Of a stretch of 64,000 bases of DNA, positions 35,811 to 44,361 are shown in pieces. Source of the stretch: Pseudomonas sp. B21-040 (GTDB lineage: Bacteria; Pseudomonadota; Gammaproteobacteria; Pseudomonadales; Pseudomonadaceae); the NCBI RefSeq assembly GCF_024748695.1, contig NZ_CP087176.1:2783501-2847500 (forward strand), given 5' to 3'. How positions within the stretch are numbered: the stretch's first letter is position 1; every line of letters starts with the position of its first letter. Both the position numbers and the translations under genes were made by a program. The notes beneath the pieces were generated by a model. It was not told where the DNA came from. It made no database searches and saw nothing but the letters and a program-made list of their open reading frames with translations.

Positions 35811-36746
35811 TTAACCCTGTGTTTCCCGCTCCAACTCCTCCGCCGCCGCAGCACCTTTACCCTTGGTCTTCAACTCACTCACAATCACCGCCGCCACGAT
35901 CAAACCGGCACCCACCAGTGCAATCGCCGGCAGCCGCTCCCCGGCAATTCGCCCGACAATCCCGGCCCACACCGGCTCCCCGGCATAAATCAAGGTCGCG
36001 CGTGTCGGCGAGACACTCTTCTGCGCCCAGTTCATCGCCACCTGAATCGCCGCGCTCGCAGCGCCAAGGCCCAGCGCGCTGCACAACAGCAGCCATGAGA
36101 AGTCCGGAATGTGTTCCTGGGTCGGCACCACCATCAAGAACGACAACACCGACGTGGTCGCCAATTGCACCACGGTCACTCGACGCACATCGACCTGACC
36201 GGCATAGGTGCTGATCAGGATGATTTCTGCGGCAATCGCGATGGCGCTGATCAGCGTAGCGATTTCGCCAGGGCTGAAATTGAACGAAGCGCCGGCGGGT
36301 CCCGACAGCAGCATCAACCCGGTAAACGCCAGCATGATCCCGATGCTTGGCATCAGCCCCGGACGCCGCCCCAGTACCAACCATTGCAGCAACGGCACGA
36401 AGGGTACGTACAACGCGGTAATAAACGCCGACTGACTGCTGGGAATGCTCTGCAAACCCACCGTCTGCAAGCCATAACCGAGCATGATCGCCACCCCGAT
36501 AAACGCCCCGGCCTTGAGTTCGAACAGGGTCAGTGCCCGCAGGTGTCGCCAGGAGAACAGCGCGACCAGACTCGCGGCAGCGGCAAAGCGCAGACCGACG
36601 AAAAACATCGGTCCACTGACGGTCATCGCATGCTGCACCAACAAAAAGGTTCCGCCCCAGACCATGGTGATCAGCACCAGCACGCACTCGGCTTTGCTGA
36701 ACCGTGAGACGCGGGGGGAGGTGGGAGAAGAGTTCACTGACGTCAT
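35811..36746 (-). CDS. EamA/DMT-family transporter
   Basis: This 311-residue inner-membrane protein has ten predicted helices in two EamA repeats (ITMVWGGTFLLVQHAM near the start; ALGLGAASAAIQVAMNWAQ in the second). Family members export amino acids or other metabolites. I chose the ATG at 36746 over a longer frame that would overlap the divergent regulator. The regulator at 36831 is probably specific to it. Substrate unknown. Confidence 0.83.
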   Translation of the reverse strand: MTSVNSSPTSPRVSRFSKAECVLVLITMVWGGTFLLVQHAMTVSGPMFFVGLRFAAAASLVALFSWRHLRALTLFELKAGAFIGVAIMLGYGLQTVGLQSIPSSQSAFITALYVPFVPLLQWLVLGRRPGLMPSIGIMLAFTGLMLLSGPAGASFNFSPGEIATLISAIAIAAEIILISTYAGQVDVRRVTVVQLATTSVLSFLMVVPTQEHIPDFSWLLLCSALGLGAASAAIQVAMNWAQKSVSPTRATLIYAGEPVWAGIVGRIAGERLPAIALVGAGLIVAAVIVSELKTKGKGAAAAEELERETQG

Positions 36747-36793
36747 GACCTTGCGCGCTACTTGAGGGCGACGCACAATGCGCCGAATGTTGC

Positions 36794-36805
36794 GCAGTAT
36801 ACTGC
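36794..36805. promoter_or_regulatory. GCAGTATACTGC palindrome, candidate operator
   Basis: A perfect 12-bp palindrome lies between the EamA gene and the divergent XRE-cupin gene, where a helix-turn-helix dimer could control both promoters. Based on symmetry and location. Confidence 0.45.
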
Positions 36806-36830
36806 CCAACCCCACCAAGTGAGCAATATA

Positions 36831-37394
36831 GTGCACAAAGATTCCACCCCGCGGGCTTCGGTCCTCCAGCACGTCAGCCAGAACGTCCGGCGCTTGCGCC
36901 ACGCCGCTGACATGAGCCAGACCGTGCTGGCCGAAAAGTCCGGGGTCAGCCGCCGGATGCTGGTGGCCATCGAAGCCGGCGACAACAACGTCAGCCTGAC
37001 CACCCTCGACCGCGTGGCCGAGGCACTGGACGTGAGGTTCAGCGACCTCATCCAGGCCCCGGACGCCCGTGACACGAGCCGCATCAACGAAGTGGCGTGG
37101 GCCGGAGTAATCCCCGGCAGCAAAGCCGTTTTACTGTCCAAGGCCACCGCCACCCGCGAAGTGGAACAATGGGAATGGTGCCTGCAACCGGGGGAAATTT
37201 ACCCGTCGCAACCGGACGCCGAAGGCTGGAGCGAACAGATCTACGTGTTCGAAGGCTGCCTGACCCTGATGTTGGGTGACACCCCGCAGCACATTGCTGC
37301 CGGTGAGTTCTTTATGTTCGCCAGCAACCAGCCCCATGCCTATCGCAATGACGGGCCGGTGGCGGCGCGGTTTGTGCGCAACGTGGTGATTTGA
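36831..37394 (+). CDS. XRE-family regulator with C-terminal cupin domain
   Basis: This 187-residue regulator has a helix-turn-helix at about residues 12-65 (MSQTVLAEKSGVSRRMLVAIE) and a cupin domain at about 100-185 (GEIYPSQPDAEGWSEQIYVFEG, GEFFMFASNQPHAYRN). The cupin probably senses a small ligand or metal. I place the start at a GTG (36831). An in-frame ATG at 36762 would overlap the promoter region and lacks a ribosome-binding site. The divergent EamA transporter is the likely target. Confidence 0.8.
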   Translation: MHKDSTPRASVLQHVSQNVRRLRHAADMSQTVLAEKSGVSRRMLVAIEAGDNNVSLTTLDRVAEALDVRFSDLIQAPDARDTSRINEVAWAGVIPGSKAVLLSKATATREVEQWEWCLQPGEIYPSQPDAEGWSEQIYVFEGCLTLMLGDTPQHIAAGEFFMFASNQPHAYRNDGPVAARFVRNVVI

Positions 37395-37443
37395 CTGTTG
37401 GCTCATCAACAGTGGATAGACACTTTGCTCTTTTAAAGCTGAT

Positions 37444-37481
37444 GTTATTTCTTGGAAAGCACCTCAACCTGTTGAAATAAC
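37444..37481. promoter_or_regulatory. GTTATTTC/GAAATAAC inverted repeat before the LLM gene
   Basis: Perfect 8-bp arms are separated by 22 bases in an AT-rich stretch 70 bases before the LLM monooxygenase start. It could be an operator or an RNA hairpin. No homologue for comparison in the window. Confidence 0.4.
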
Positions 37482-37551
37482 TTGCAATCATGTTCAGGCA
37501 CGACTTCTGCAAATGCGAACAGAGCATTCACCAGAAACCCGGAGCCGGTCC

Positions 37552-38982
37552 ATGACAACCCCCGCCAAACCCCCAAGCATCCGCCGCGAAATTCGTCTGA
37601 ACGCGTTTGACATGAACTGCGTCGGCCACCAGTCGCCGGGCTTGTGGGCGCACCCGCGCGATCGTTCGTGGCAGTACAAGGATCTCGAATACTGGACCGA
37701 TCTGGCGAAGATCCTTGAGCGTGGCAAGTTCGACGGTCTGTTCATTGCCGATGTGCTCGGCATCTACGACGTTTACAACGGCAATGGTGACGCGGCGATC
37801 CGCCAGGCCGCGCAGGTGCCGGTCAACGATCCGCTGCAACTGATTCCGCCAATGGCGCTGGTCACCGAGCATCTGGGGTTCGGCCTGACCGCGTCGTTGT
37901 CTTTCGAGCACCCGTATCCATTCGCCCGGCGCCTGTCGACGCTCGACCACCTGACCAAGGGCCGGGCCGGCTGGAACATCGTCACCTCGTATCTGGAAAG
38001 CGGCGCCAAGAATATTGGCCAGAAAAACCAGACCGAACACGACGCCCGCTACGACTTCGCCGAGGAATACCTGGAGGTTTGCTACAAACTCTGGGAAGGC
38101 AGTTGGGAAGAGGGCGCGATTCTGCGCGATCGCGAGCGGCGGGTCTTCAGCGACCCGCGCAAAATTCACGAGATCCGCCACGTTGGCAAACATTTCCAGG
38201 TGCCGGGCATTCACCTTTGTGAGCCTTCGCCGCAGCGCACACCGGTGCTTTACCAAGCGGGAGCATCGAGTCGTGGCAAACAATTTGCGGCCGAGCATGC
38301 CGAATGCGTCTTCGTCGCCGCACCGTCGAAAGTGCTGCTCAAGAAAACCGTGGCAGACATTCGTCGCCGTGCCGCCGAGGCTGGGCGCGATCCGCGCAAG
38401 ATCCTGATCTTCAACCTGCAAACGGTGATCCTTGGCGAAACCGACGCGAAGGCCAAAGCCAAGTTCGAGGAGTACAAAACCTGGGTCAGCTACGAAGGTG
38501 CCATGGCGCTGATTTCCGGCTGGACCGGCATCGACTTCAGCCAGTTCAAACCGGATGAACCGCTCAAGCATGTGCACACCAATGCCATTCAATCGGCGGT
38601 GGAGGCGTTTTCCACGGCGGATCCGAACAAGGTCTGGACGCCCAATGAACTGGCGGACTGGGTCGGCATTGGCGGGTTCGGGCCATTGTTTGTCGGCAGC
38701 CCCGAGACAGTCGCCGATCTTCTGCAAGAGTGGGTGGAGGAGACCGACGTGGACGGTTTCAACCTGGCCTATGCACTGACCCACGAAACCTTTATCGACG
38801 CGGTGGAGTTGCTGGTGCCGGAGTTGCAGAAGCGTGGGGTGTACAAGACCGACTATGCGCCGGGGACCTTGCGTGAAAAATTGTTTGGGGAGGGGCCGCG
38901 TTTGGCAGACGTTCATCCCGCAGCGGGTTATCGGGATCTGGCGGCGTTGCGGCAGCAGGAGAAGAAGGTGGTATCTGCTTAG
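37552..38982 (+). CDS. LLM-class flavin-dependent monooxygenase (NtaA/SnaA/DszA type)
   Basis: This 476-residue bacterial-luciferase-like oxygenase uses reduced flavin supplied by a separate reductase. The family oxidises nitrilotriacetate, dibenzothiophene sulfone, dimethyl sulfide and similar compounds. Diagnostic segments are WAHPRDRSWQYKDLEYW, FDGLFIADVLGIYDVYNG, GRAGWNIVTSYL and PVLYQAGASSRGKQFAAEHAE broken across short motifs. The ATG at 37552 follows GGAGCCGGTCC. The FAD/NAD(P)-binding gene downstream on the same strand may work with it. Substrate unknown. Confidence 0.86.
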   Translation: MTTPAKPPSIRREIRLNAFDMNCVGHQSPGLWAHPRDRSWQYKDLEYWTDLAKILERGKFDGLFIADVLGIYDVYNGNGDAAIRQAAQVPVNDPLQLIPPMALVTEHLGFGLTASLSFEHPYPFARRLSTLDHLTKGRAGWNIVTSYLESGAKNIGQKNQTEHDARYDFAEEYLEVCYKLWEGSWEEGAILRDRERRVFSDPRKIHEIRHVGKHFQVPGIHLCEPSPQRTPVLYQAGASSRGKQFAAEHAECVFVAAPSKVLLKKTVADIRRRAAEAGRDPRKILIFNLQTVILGETDAKAKAKFEEYKTWVSYEGAMALISGWTGIDFSQFKPDEPLKHVHTNAIQSAVEAFSTADPNKVWTPNELADWVGIGGFGPLFVGSPETVADLLQEWVEETDVDGFNLAYALTHETFIDAVELLVPELQKRGVYKTDYAPGTLREKLFGEGPRLADVHPAAGYRDLAALRQQEKKVVSA

Positions 38983-38986
38983 ACGC

Positions 38987-39017
38987 CATCGCGAGCAGGC
39001 TCACTCCTGCAAAGGAG
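38987..39017. repeat. Partial CGCGAGCAGGCTCACTCCTGC repeat unit
   Basis: A single unit of the CGAGCAAGCTCGC-type family lies between the LLM gene and the next gene. It is not in an inverted pair here. Confidence 0.5.
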
Positions 39018-39101
39018 GGGTGTTTGTGTGCTGGAGGGCAAAACATTAAGGTGGCAGACAGTGGATTTTTATTCAGGGAGTCATTGACCGGTGAGTATGG
39101 A

Positions 39102-40526
39102 ATGAGCGAAATCCAAAGCGGACAGGCCAACGACGCCATCCGCCATGCAGACATTCTGATTATCGGCGGCGGCCTCAGTGGCGCAATGCTGGCCGCGCAG
39201 TTGTTGCGCTTGCCTGGCCGGCGCTCGGTGCTGGTGATCGAGCCGCGCGCCGAGCTGGGTCGGGGCGAAGCCTATAGCGCGGTCGAGTTGGGCCATACGC
39301 TGAACGGCAACGCGGCGCGCATGAGTGTCGACCCGGACAACGCCGATGACCTGACGCAATGGCTGACCGAACACATCGCCGCCGGTGGCTGGCCGGAATC
39401 GGCCGAGCAACCTGTGCCGATCAGCGAGTTGTTCCCGCCACGCGGCCTGTTCGGCGTGTACGTGCAACAACGCCTGGCCGAGGCGCAAGCCGTCGGGGCG
39501 TTGAATGGCTCGACGGTCGAGCATGTGCAGGCCGAGGTGATTGATCTGCAAGCAGGCAATGATTCTGTACGGCTGACATTGAGTGACGGTCAACGCTTGC
39601 AGGGCGCTTATGCGGTGTTGGCGACGGGGATGTTTCCCGCGGCGCGCACACCGCAGACCGAGTCCAGCGGTTTGAACGCCGCGGCGCTGGATCCGTGGGA
39701 TGTGGCCGCCATGCGCCAGCTCGATCCGCAGTCCACAGTGCTGATCATCGGTTCCGGCCTGACCATGGTCGATGCCGTGGTGTCGCTGGAGCAGGCTGGG
39801 CATCGTGGGCCGATCGAAGTGTTTTCGCGTCACGGCTTGCTGCCGCATGTGCGTCGCCAACCGCCGGCCTGGGTGGATTTCCTGGCCGAGGACCAGAGCA
39901 TTCGCACACCTCGGCAGTTAGTGCGTGAACTGCGCCGGCACTGCCGGCAGGCCATCGCTGAAGGCATCGACTGGCAAGCACCACTCGACACCGTGCGTGC
40001 ACACATTGGCCGGTTGTGGAATCAGGCGACGGACCGCCAGCGTCGGCAATTTGTGCGGCATGTTCGGCCGTGGTGGGAAAGTCATCACCATCGCTCGCCA
40101 CCGCTGAGCGCTGCCTTGGTGGAACGGTTGCACAGGGAAGGGCGGTTGCGGATTCAGGCGGCGTCGTTCAAGGGCCTTGAGCCCGTGTCGCAGGGCGGCG
40201 TCAGCATCCGCATTCGTCGCCGTGGCGAAGAGGGCACCTGTGTGGTTCAGGGCGCAGCGTTGATCAATTCCAGCGGCATCGAATATGACTGGCGCCGGGT
40301 TGCTCGACCGTTGCCACAACAACTGTTGGCGCGCGGGTTGATCCGACCGGGGCCGTTGGCCTTGGGGATTGCAGCGGCTGCAGACGGCGCCGTGCTGGAT
40401 GCCGGTGGTCAGGTTGCCACTCGCCTGTTCGCCATGGGCCCCCCGTTGCGCGGCATGTGGTGGGAAAGCACGGCGGTCACCGACGTCGCACTACAAGCCA
40501 AGGCCCTCGCCGCACGACTGACGTAG
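39102..40526 (+). CDS. FAD/NAD(P)-binding protein
   Basis: This 474-residue flavoprotein of the FAD-NAD(P)-binding family begins with the dinucleotide-binding segment ADILIIGGGLSGAMLAAQLL. A second Rossmann segment, STVLIIGSGLTMVDAVVSL, binds NAD(P). It resembles putative flavin monooxygenases and hydroxylases of unknown substrate. It could supply reduced flavin to, or act after, the LLM monooxygenase upstream. The chosen ATG follows GAGTATGGA. The gene ends inside the left arm of the next intergenic repeat. Confidence 0.8.
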   Translation: MSEIQSGQANDAIRHADILIIGGGLSGAMLAAQLLRLPGRRSVLVIEPRAELGRGEAYSAVELGHTLNGNAARMSVDPDNADDLTQWLTEHIAAGGWPESAEQPVPISELFPPRGLFGVYVQQRLAEAQAVGALNGSTVEHVQAEVIDLQAGNDSVRLTLSDGQRLQGAYAVLATGMFPAARTPQTESSGLNAAALDPWDVAAMRQLDPQSTVLIIGSGLTMVDAVVSLEQAGHRGPIEVFSRHGLLPHVRRQPPAWVDFLAEDQSIRTPRQLVRELRRHCRQAIAEGIDWQAPLDTVRAHIGRLWNQATDRQRRQFVRHVRPWWESHHHRSPPLSAALVERLHREGRLRIQAASFKGLEPVSQGGVSIRIRRRGEEGTCVVQGAALINSSGIEYDWRRVARPLPQQLLARGLIRPGPLALGIAAAADGAVLDAGGQVATRLFAMGPPLRGMWWESTAVTDVALQAKALAARLT

Positions 40527-40668
40527 GAGCTGCCGAGCCTGCGAGGCTGCGTCCGGCCGCGCAGCGGTCGTAAAATCAGGCGATGCGGTGTTTCAGTCAA
40601 ACCGAGTGAGTAGGGTTTACGACCGCTGCGCGGCCGGACGCAGCCTCGCGGGCTCGGCAGCTGCTACA
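40523..40668. repeat. GTAGCAGCTG palindromic repeat, copy 3
   Basis: The left arm GTAGGAGCTGCCGAGCC with GAGGCTGCGTCCGGCC is matched by GGCCGGACGCAGCCTCG and GCTCGGCAGCTGCTAC on the right, around an AT-richer centre with a second stem (GCAGCGGTCG/CGACCGCTGC). It overlaps the stop codon of the preceding gene. Confidence 0.88.
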
Positions 40669-40688
40669 GGAGCCGGTGTGTTTCCAGG

Positions 40689-40726
40689 AAAAACCCCGGG
40701 TAGATTGGGTCTGCCCGGGGTTTTTT
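40689..40726 (+). terminator. Intrinsic terminator
   Basis: AAACCCCGGG and CCCGGGGTTTTTT form a GC-rich stem with a T-run, separated by a 13-base loop. It can end the plus-strand transcript, and also the minus-strand one from 40753. Confidence 0.9.
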
Positions 40727-40752
40727 GTGTGTAAGCGGCGCAAAGCTGTTGA

Positions 40753-40977
40753 TCAATAACGCTGATATTTCGAACCGAACTCAGGGCGGTTTTCAGCGAC
40801 GTACAACGTGGTCGGCTGGCTGTCCTTTTTATCGACTTCGACAGTGTTCACATTGAGGGTGGCCGGTTGGCTGACTTTCACTGCCGCGACAACCTGCGAG
40901 GTGGCGTGGGGGGCGGCGATAGCGGACGTTGCGCCAAGAACCGAGAGGGCGAAACCAAGACCGATGAGGCTTTTCAT
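40753..40977 (-). CDS. Small exported protein of unknown function
   Basis: This 74-residue protein starts at the ATG at 40977, after GGAGCAACCCC. A signal peptide (MKSLIGLGFALSVLGATSAIA) is followed by a mature part of about 50 residues, Val/Thr-rich with a Tyr-rich end (FGSKYQRY). No family is recognised. Confidence 0.75.
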   Translation of the reverse strand: MKSLIGLGFALSVLGATSAIAAPHATSQVVAAVKVSQPATLNVNTVEVDKKDSQPTTLYVAENRPEFGSKYQRY

Positions 40978-41084
40978 GGGGTTGCTCCAGAGCGTGGGAA
41001 GAAGATGTCGCCACTGTAGTGCTGGAGCCCGGCCATGAAAAAACACCCTTGGGCATAGTCGTTATCGAGCGCGCTGATCCGTTG

Positions 41085-41819
41085 TCAGCGAGGCGTGCGG
41101 TCGATCAGCCAGCGCTGCTTGATATGTTCCAAGCGTCCGTCGCGCCTCATCTCGTCCAGCGCCAGTTGCCAGCGCGCCACTTGAGCGGCATCGGTCTGCG
41201 GTGAAAATGCGATGTACGTACTTTGCTTCATCAGGGGCATCTGGTAGTGCAGCCGACTGGGCGCCAGCCTGACTTCTCGCGCCATCGCCGTGATGGACAG
41301 GGTATCGGCCACCACAAATTCTGCACGGCCCAGACTCGCCAGGCGCATCATTTGTTCGGGCGTTTCGACGCCGTACAGGTTGTTCAGGCCTTGCTGTTGC
41401 AAGTAGCTGTAGGCCAGCCATTTTCGCGGAACGGCGATTCGGCCCAGGCTGGCGGTCTCGCTCAGGGCGCGGACAGGGGGCAGGGTGCTGTCGGTGGCGT
41501 AGAGGGCCGTTTCCACCTCCATCAGCGGGCCGACCCACTGGTACAGGCCTTCGCGCTCGGCGGTGCGAAAGATAGTGAACACCCCGGTGGCGGGCTCGGT
41601 CCCGGCATCGCGCAAGGCCCGCAGCAAAGGGACTTGCTGCAAATGCACCGCGTCGCCCGTGCGTTGGGCCAACGCCTGCACCACATCCACACCAAAACCC
41701 ACCAGTGTGTCGCCTTGCTGAAAGTGCAACGGTGGGTGGTTGTCGGTGAGCAGTTTCAGGTCTGCTGCGACTGCGCCAACACTCAGCAACAGCAGCAAGC
41801 AACCGGCAATGCGCTTCAT
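41085..41819 (-). CDS. Periplasmic substrate-binding protein (PBPb/amino-acid type)
   Basis: This 244-residue protein has a signal peptide (MKRIAGCLLLLLSVGAVAA) and a two-lobed PBP type 2 fold: NHPPLHFQQGDTLVGFGVDVVQAL near the start and a C-terminal lobe ending LEHIKQRWL. There is no permease or ATPase beside it, and such stand-alone proteins often act as sensors or accessory binding proteins. The ATG at 41819 follows AGGGACGATTT. It lies 147 bases downstream of the response-regulator gene. Confidence 0.78.
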   Translation of the reverse strand: MKRIAGCLLLLLSVGAVAADLKLLTDNHPPLHFQQGDTLVGFGVDVVQALAQRTGDAVHLQQVPLLRALRDAGTEPATGVFTIFRTAEREGLYQWVGPLMEVETALYATDSTLPPVRALSETASLGRIAVPRKWLAYSYLQQQGLNNLYGVETPEQMMRLASLGRAEFVVADTLSITAMAREVRLAPSRLHYQMPLMKQSTYIAFSPQTDAAQVARWQLALDEMRRDGRLEHIKQRWLIDRTPR

Positions 41820-41965
41820 AAATCGTCCCTGATGAAATGAATCGCGCAGCTTAGTACGAGCGGGCGGCACTGTCCCGAGGAATTGCCGGGGCTTTTGTGT
41901 CAGATCGTAGGATTTAAAGGCTGTGGGATTTGCGTATGTTTTGCCAGTTTCTATATACAAAACCC

Positions 41966-42709
41966 CTAGGAAGATTCTGCGCCAAGCAATTCCACCGGGT
42001 ACGAGAACACGTAGCCTTCGCTGCGCACGGTCTTGATGTAGGTCGGCTCGCGTGAATCATCCAGCAAGCGTTGACGCAAACGGCTCACCAGCAAGTCGAT
42101 GGAACGCTCGAACAGGTCGGCGTCGCGGCCTTGGGTCAGGTTGAGCAATTGGTCGCGGCTGAGTACCCGCTGCGGGTGATCGAGGAAGACGCGCAGCAAA
42201 CGGTATTCCGCGCCACTGAGGGCCACCAGCGTGTCGTCTTCGTCCAGTAAGTGGCGGGCTGTGGTATCGAGGCGCCAGCGGCCGAAACCGAGCAGCCGGC
42301 CGGTTTCGGTGATGAGCAGGTTCGGCGGCAACATTCGCGTGCGGCGCAATACCGCATTGATCCGCGCCAATAACTCGCGGGCGGCGAAGGGTTTGGTCAG
42401 GTAATCGTCGGCGCCCATTTCCAGGCCGAGGATGCGATCGGTTTCGTCGTTGCGCGCAGTGAGCATCAAAATCGGTGTGGCTTTGTGTTTGCCGGCGCGT
42501 AATTCTCGGCACAACACCAGGCCGTCATCGCCGGGCATCATTAGGTCCAGCACAATCAGGTCCACCTGATTGGCTTCCAGAAAACTGCGCATCTGCCGGC
42601 CATCGGCAACCACTGTGGTGCGCAGGCCGTTTTTCTTCAGGTAATTGCCCACCAGCTCGCGGATCTCCCGATCGTCATCGACGATCAGGATGTGGTTCAC
42701 ATGGTCCAT
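41966..42709 (-). CDS. OmpR-family response regulator (orphan)
   Basis: This 247-residue response regulator has a receiver with phospho-acceptor Asp55 in LIVLDLMMPGDDG and a conserved Lys in LTKPFAARELL. The OmpR-type winged helix ends IKTVRSEGYVFS. No histidine kinase gene lies next to it in the window. It is divergent from a DUF2790 gene and an epoxide-hydrolase-like gene, which may be targets. The ATG follows GAGGTTTGTGCA. Confidence 0.88.
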   Translation of the reverse strand: MDHVNHILIVDDDREIRELVGNYLKKNGLRTTVVADGRQMRSFLEANQVDLIVLDLMMPGDDGLVLCRELRAGKHKATPILMLTARNDETDRILGLEMGADDYLTKPFAARELLARINAVLRRTRMLPPNLLITETGRLLGFGRWRLDTTARHLLDEDDTLVALSGAEYRLLRVFLDHPQRVLSRDQLLNLTQGRDADLFERSIDLLVSRLRQRLLDDSREPTYIKTVRSEGYVFSYPVELLGAESS

Positions 42710-42922
42710 TGCACAAACCTCTTCTTATTAGTTCGCTGCGTGCTACACGGCGCCATGCAGATTTGTATCGCACTGTATCGGGCGCGCTGTTTGACACCTT
42801 ACGCCTTAATAACGCCGTTTTGACGACACATGGCAGATACCTTGGGGCGGTTGAATGGGCTCCATCGAGACAAGACGACTTGCCTCACCACCACCGCCTA
42901 TCGCAGCCCTGAGGAAATCACC

Positions 42923-43183
42923 ATGAACTGGAACACACTCGTTGCCGCCAGCTTCTTCGCTGTCCTGAACATCGCTGCGTTTTCAGCCCATGCCGATGAT
43001 CAAACCCAGGCGCAGGTCACTGCTCACGGCGCGCATCTGGATATCAAGAAAGTGCTGTCCACTGAAGACTCCGGCAGTGGTTGCGGCATTGTCAATGCTC
43101 GCCTGAACTACCTTGATTCCAGCGGCACGCACAAGGTTCTCGATTACAGCAAACTCGCGGACTGCGCCAATCAGGGCGGTTGA
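42923..43183 (+). CDS. DUF2790 family periplasmic protein
   Basis: This 86-residue protein has an intact signal peptide (MNWNTLVAASFFAVLNIAA, cleaved near AHA-DD). The DUF2790 core contains LDIKKVLSTEDSGSGCGIV and ARLNYLDSSGTHKVLDY, with two cysteines. Function unknown; the family is nearly restricted to Pseudomonas. The ATG follows GAGGAAATCACC. The hydrolase gene starts 55 bases after it. Confidence 0.85.
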   Translation: MNWNTLVAASFFAVLNIAAFSAHADDQTQAQVTAHGAHLDIKKVLSTEDSGSGCGIVNARLNYLDSSGTHKVLDYSKLADCANQGG

Positions 43184-43237
43184 TCGGCCCACTACGTCGT
43201 CCAAAACAATCGTTGAATGACTTATAGGGAAATCACC

Positions 43238-44296
43238 ATGAAGATGAATGTGTCGGGCAATAAAACCGAATCACGAGGCCGCCGTTTGATGGGACCCGCG
43301 GTGCTCGCCTTTGCGCTGATGCAGTTCGGTGTTCTCGGTGCGGCCAGCGCCCAAACCAGCACCACGGCCACCGCAGACTCGGCGGTGGCCAAGAAGGACA
43401 CCTTCGGCGCGCTGAAACATGTCAAGGCTGGCTTGCTGGACGTGGCTTACGCCGAGGTCGGCCCCGCCAATGGCCCGGTGGTGATTCTCCTGCACGGTTG
43501 GCCCTACGACATTCACAGCTATAGCGAAGTGGCGCCATTGCTGGCGGCCAAGGGCTACCGAGTGCTGATCCCGTATGCGCGGGGGTATGGCGACACGCAG
43601 TTCCTGTCCGCCAAGACCTTGCGCAATGGCCAGCCTTCCGCGCTGGCGAGCGACGTCATCGATTTCATGGATGCCCTGAACATCAAACAGGCCGTGCTTG
43701 GCGGCTACGATTGGGGCGCGCGTTCGGCAGACATTGTGTCGGCGTTGTGGCCGGAGCGGGTCAAGGCGTTGGTCTCGGTCAGTGGCTATCTGATCGGCAA
43801 TCAGGCAGCGGGCAAGAACCCGTTACCGCCCAAGGCCGAGTTGCAATGGTGGTATCAGTTCTATTTCGCGACCGAGCGCGGCCAGGCCGGCTACGAAAAA
43901 AATCGTCACGACTTCGCCAGGTTGATCTGGGAACTGGCGTCCCCGAAATGGAAATTCGACGACGCGACCTACGACCGCAGCGCCGCTGCCCTGGACAACC
44001 CGGACCATGTCGCGATCACGATTTTCAACTATCGCTGGCGGTTGGGCATGGTTCAGGGAGAGCCGCAATACGAAGCACTGGAGCAACGCCTGGCCAAGGC
44101 TCCGTCCATCACGGTGCCCACCATTACGATGGAAGGTGACGCCAACGGCGCACCGCACCCGGCAGCCGAGGATTATGCCAAGCGTTTTACCGGCAAGTAT
44201 GAGTACCGGCTCATCACCGGCGGCATCGGCCACAACCTGCCACAGGAAGATCCGCAAGCCTTTGCCAAAGCGGTGATTGACGCTGATCACCTGTAG
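43238..44296 (+). CDS. Exported alpha/beta hydrolase (epoxide hydrolase-like)
   Basis: This 352-residue enzyme has an N-terminal twin-arginine-poor leader with a hydrophobic segment ending GAASAQ, so it is likely exported. The oxyanion motif HGWP is at residues 86-89. The nucleophile is Asp158 in GGYDWGAR, which favours epoxide hydrolase or dehalogenase chemistry over a serine esterase. The catalytic His is near GGIGHNLPQE. The ATG at 43238 follows AGGGAAATCACC. It may be co-transcribed with the DUF2790 gene. Confidence 0.8.
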   Translation: MKMNVSGNKTESRGRRLMGPAVLAFALMQFGVLGAASAQTSTTATADSAVAKKDTFGALKHVKAGLLDVAYAEVGPANGPVVILLHGWPYDIHSYSEVAPLLAAKGYRVLIPYARGYGDTQFLSAKTLRNGQPSALASDVIDFMDALNIKQAVLGGYDWGARSADIVSALWPERVKALVSVSGYLIGNQAAGKNPLPPKAELQWWYQFYFATERGQAGYEKNRHDFARLIWELASPKWKFDDATYDRSAAALDNPDHVAITIFNYRWRLGMVQGEPQYEALEQRLAKAPSITVPTITMEGDANGAPHPAAEDYAKRFTGKYEYRLITGGIGHNLPQEDPQAFAKAVIDADHL

Positions 44297-44305
44297 CCAC
44301 GTTAA

Positions 44306-44337
44306 CCCCTGTAGGAGTGAGCTTGCTCCTACAGGGG
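44306..44337. terminator. Hairpin between convergent genes (repeat-derived)
   Basis: CCCCTGTAGGAG and CTCCTACAGGGG form a 12-bp perfect stem with an 8-base loop containing GAGCTTG. It is a compact member of the CGAGCTTGCTCGCGAT-type family and ends both convergent genes. Confidence 0.65.
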
Positions 44338-44361
44338 TAAATAGTGTTGGTCAGGTCGAGG

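Noticed and set aside
37528..38916. 462-codon minus-strand open frame
   Set aside because: Antisense to the LLM monooxygenase gene.
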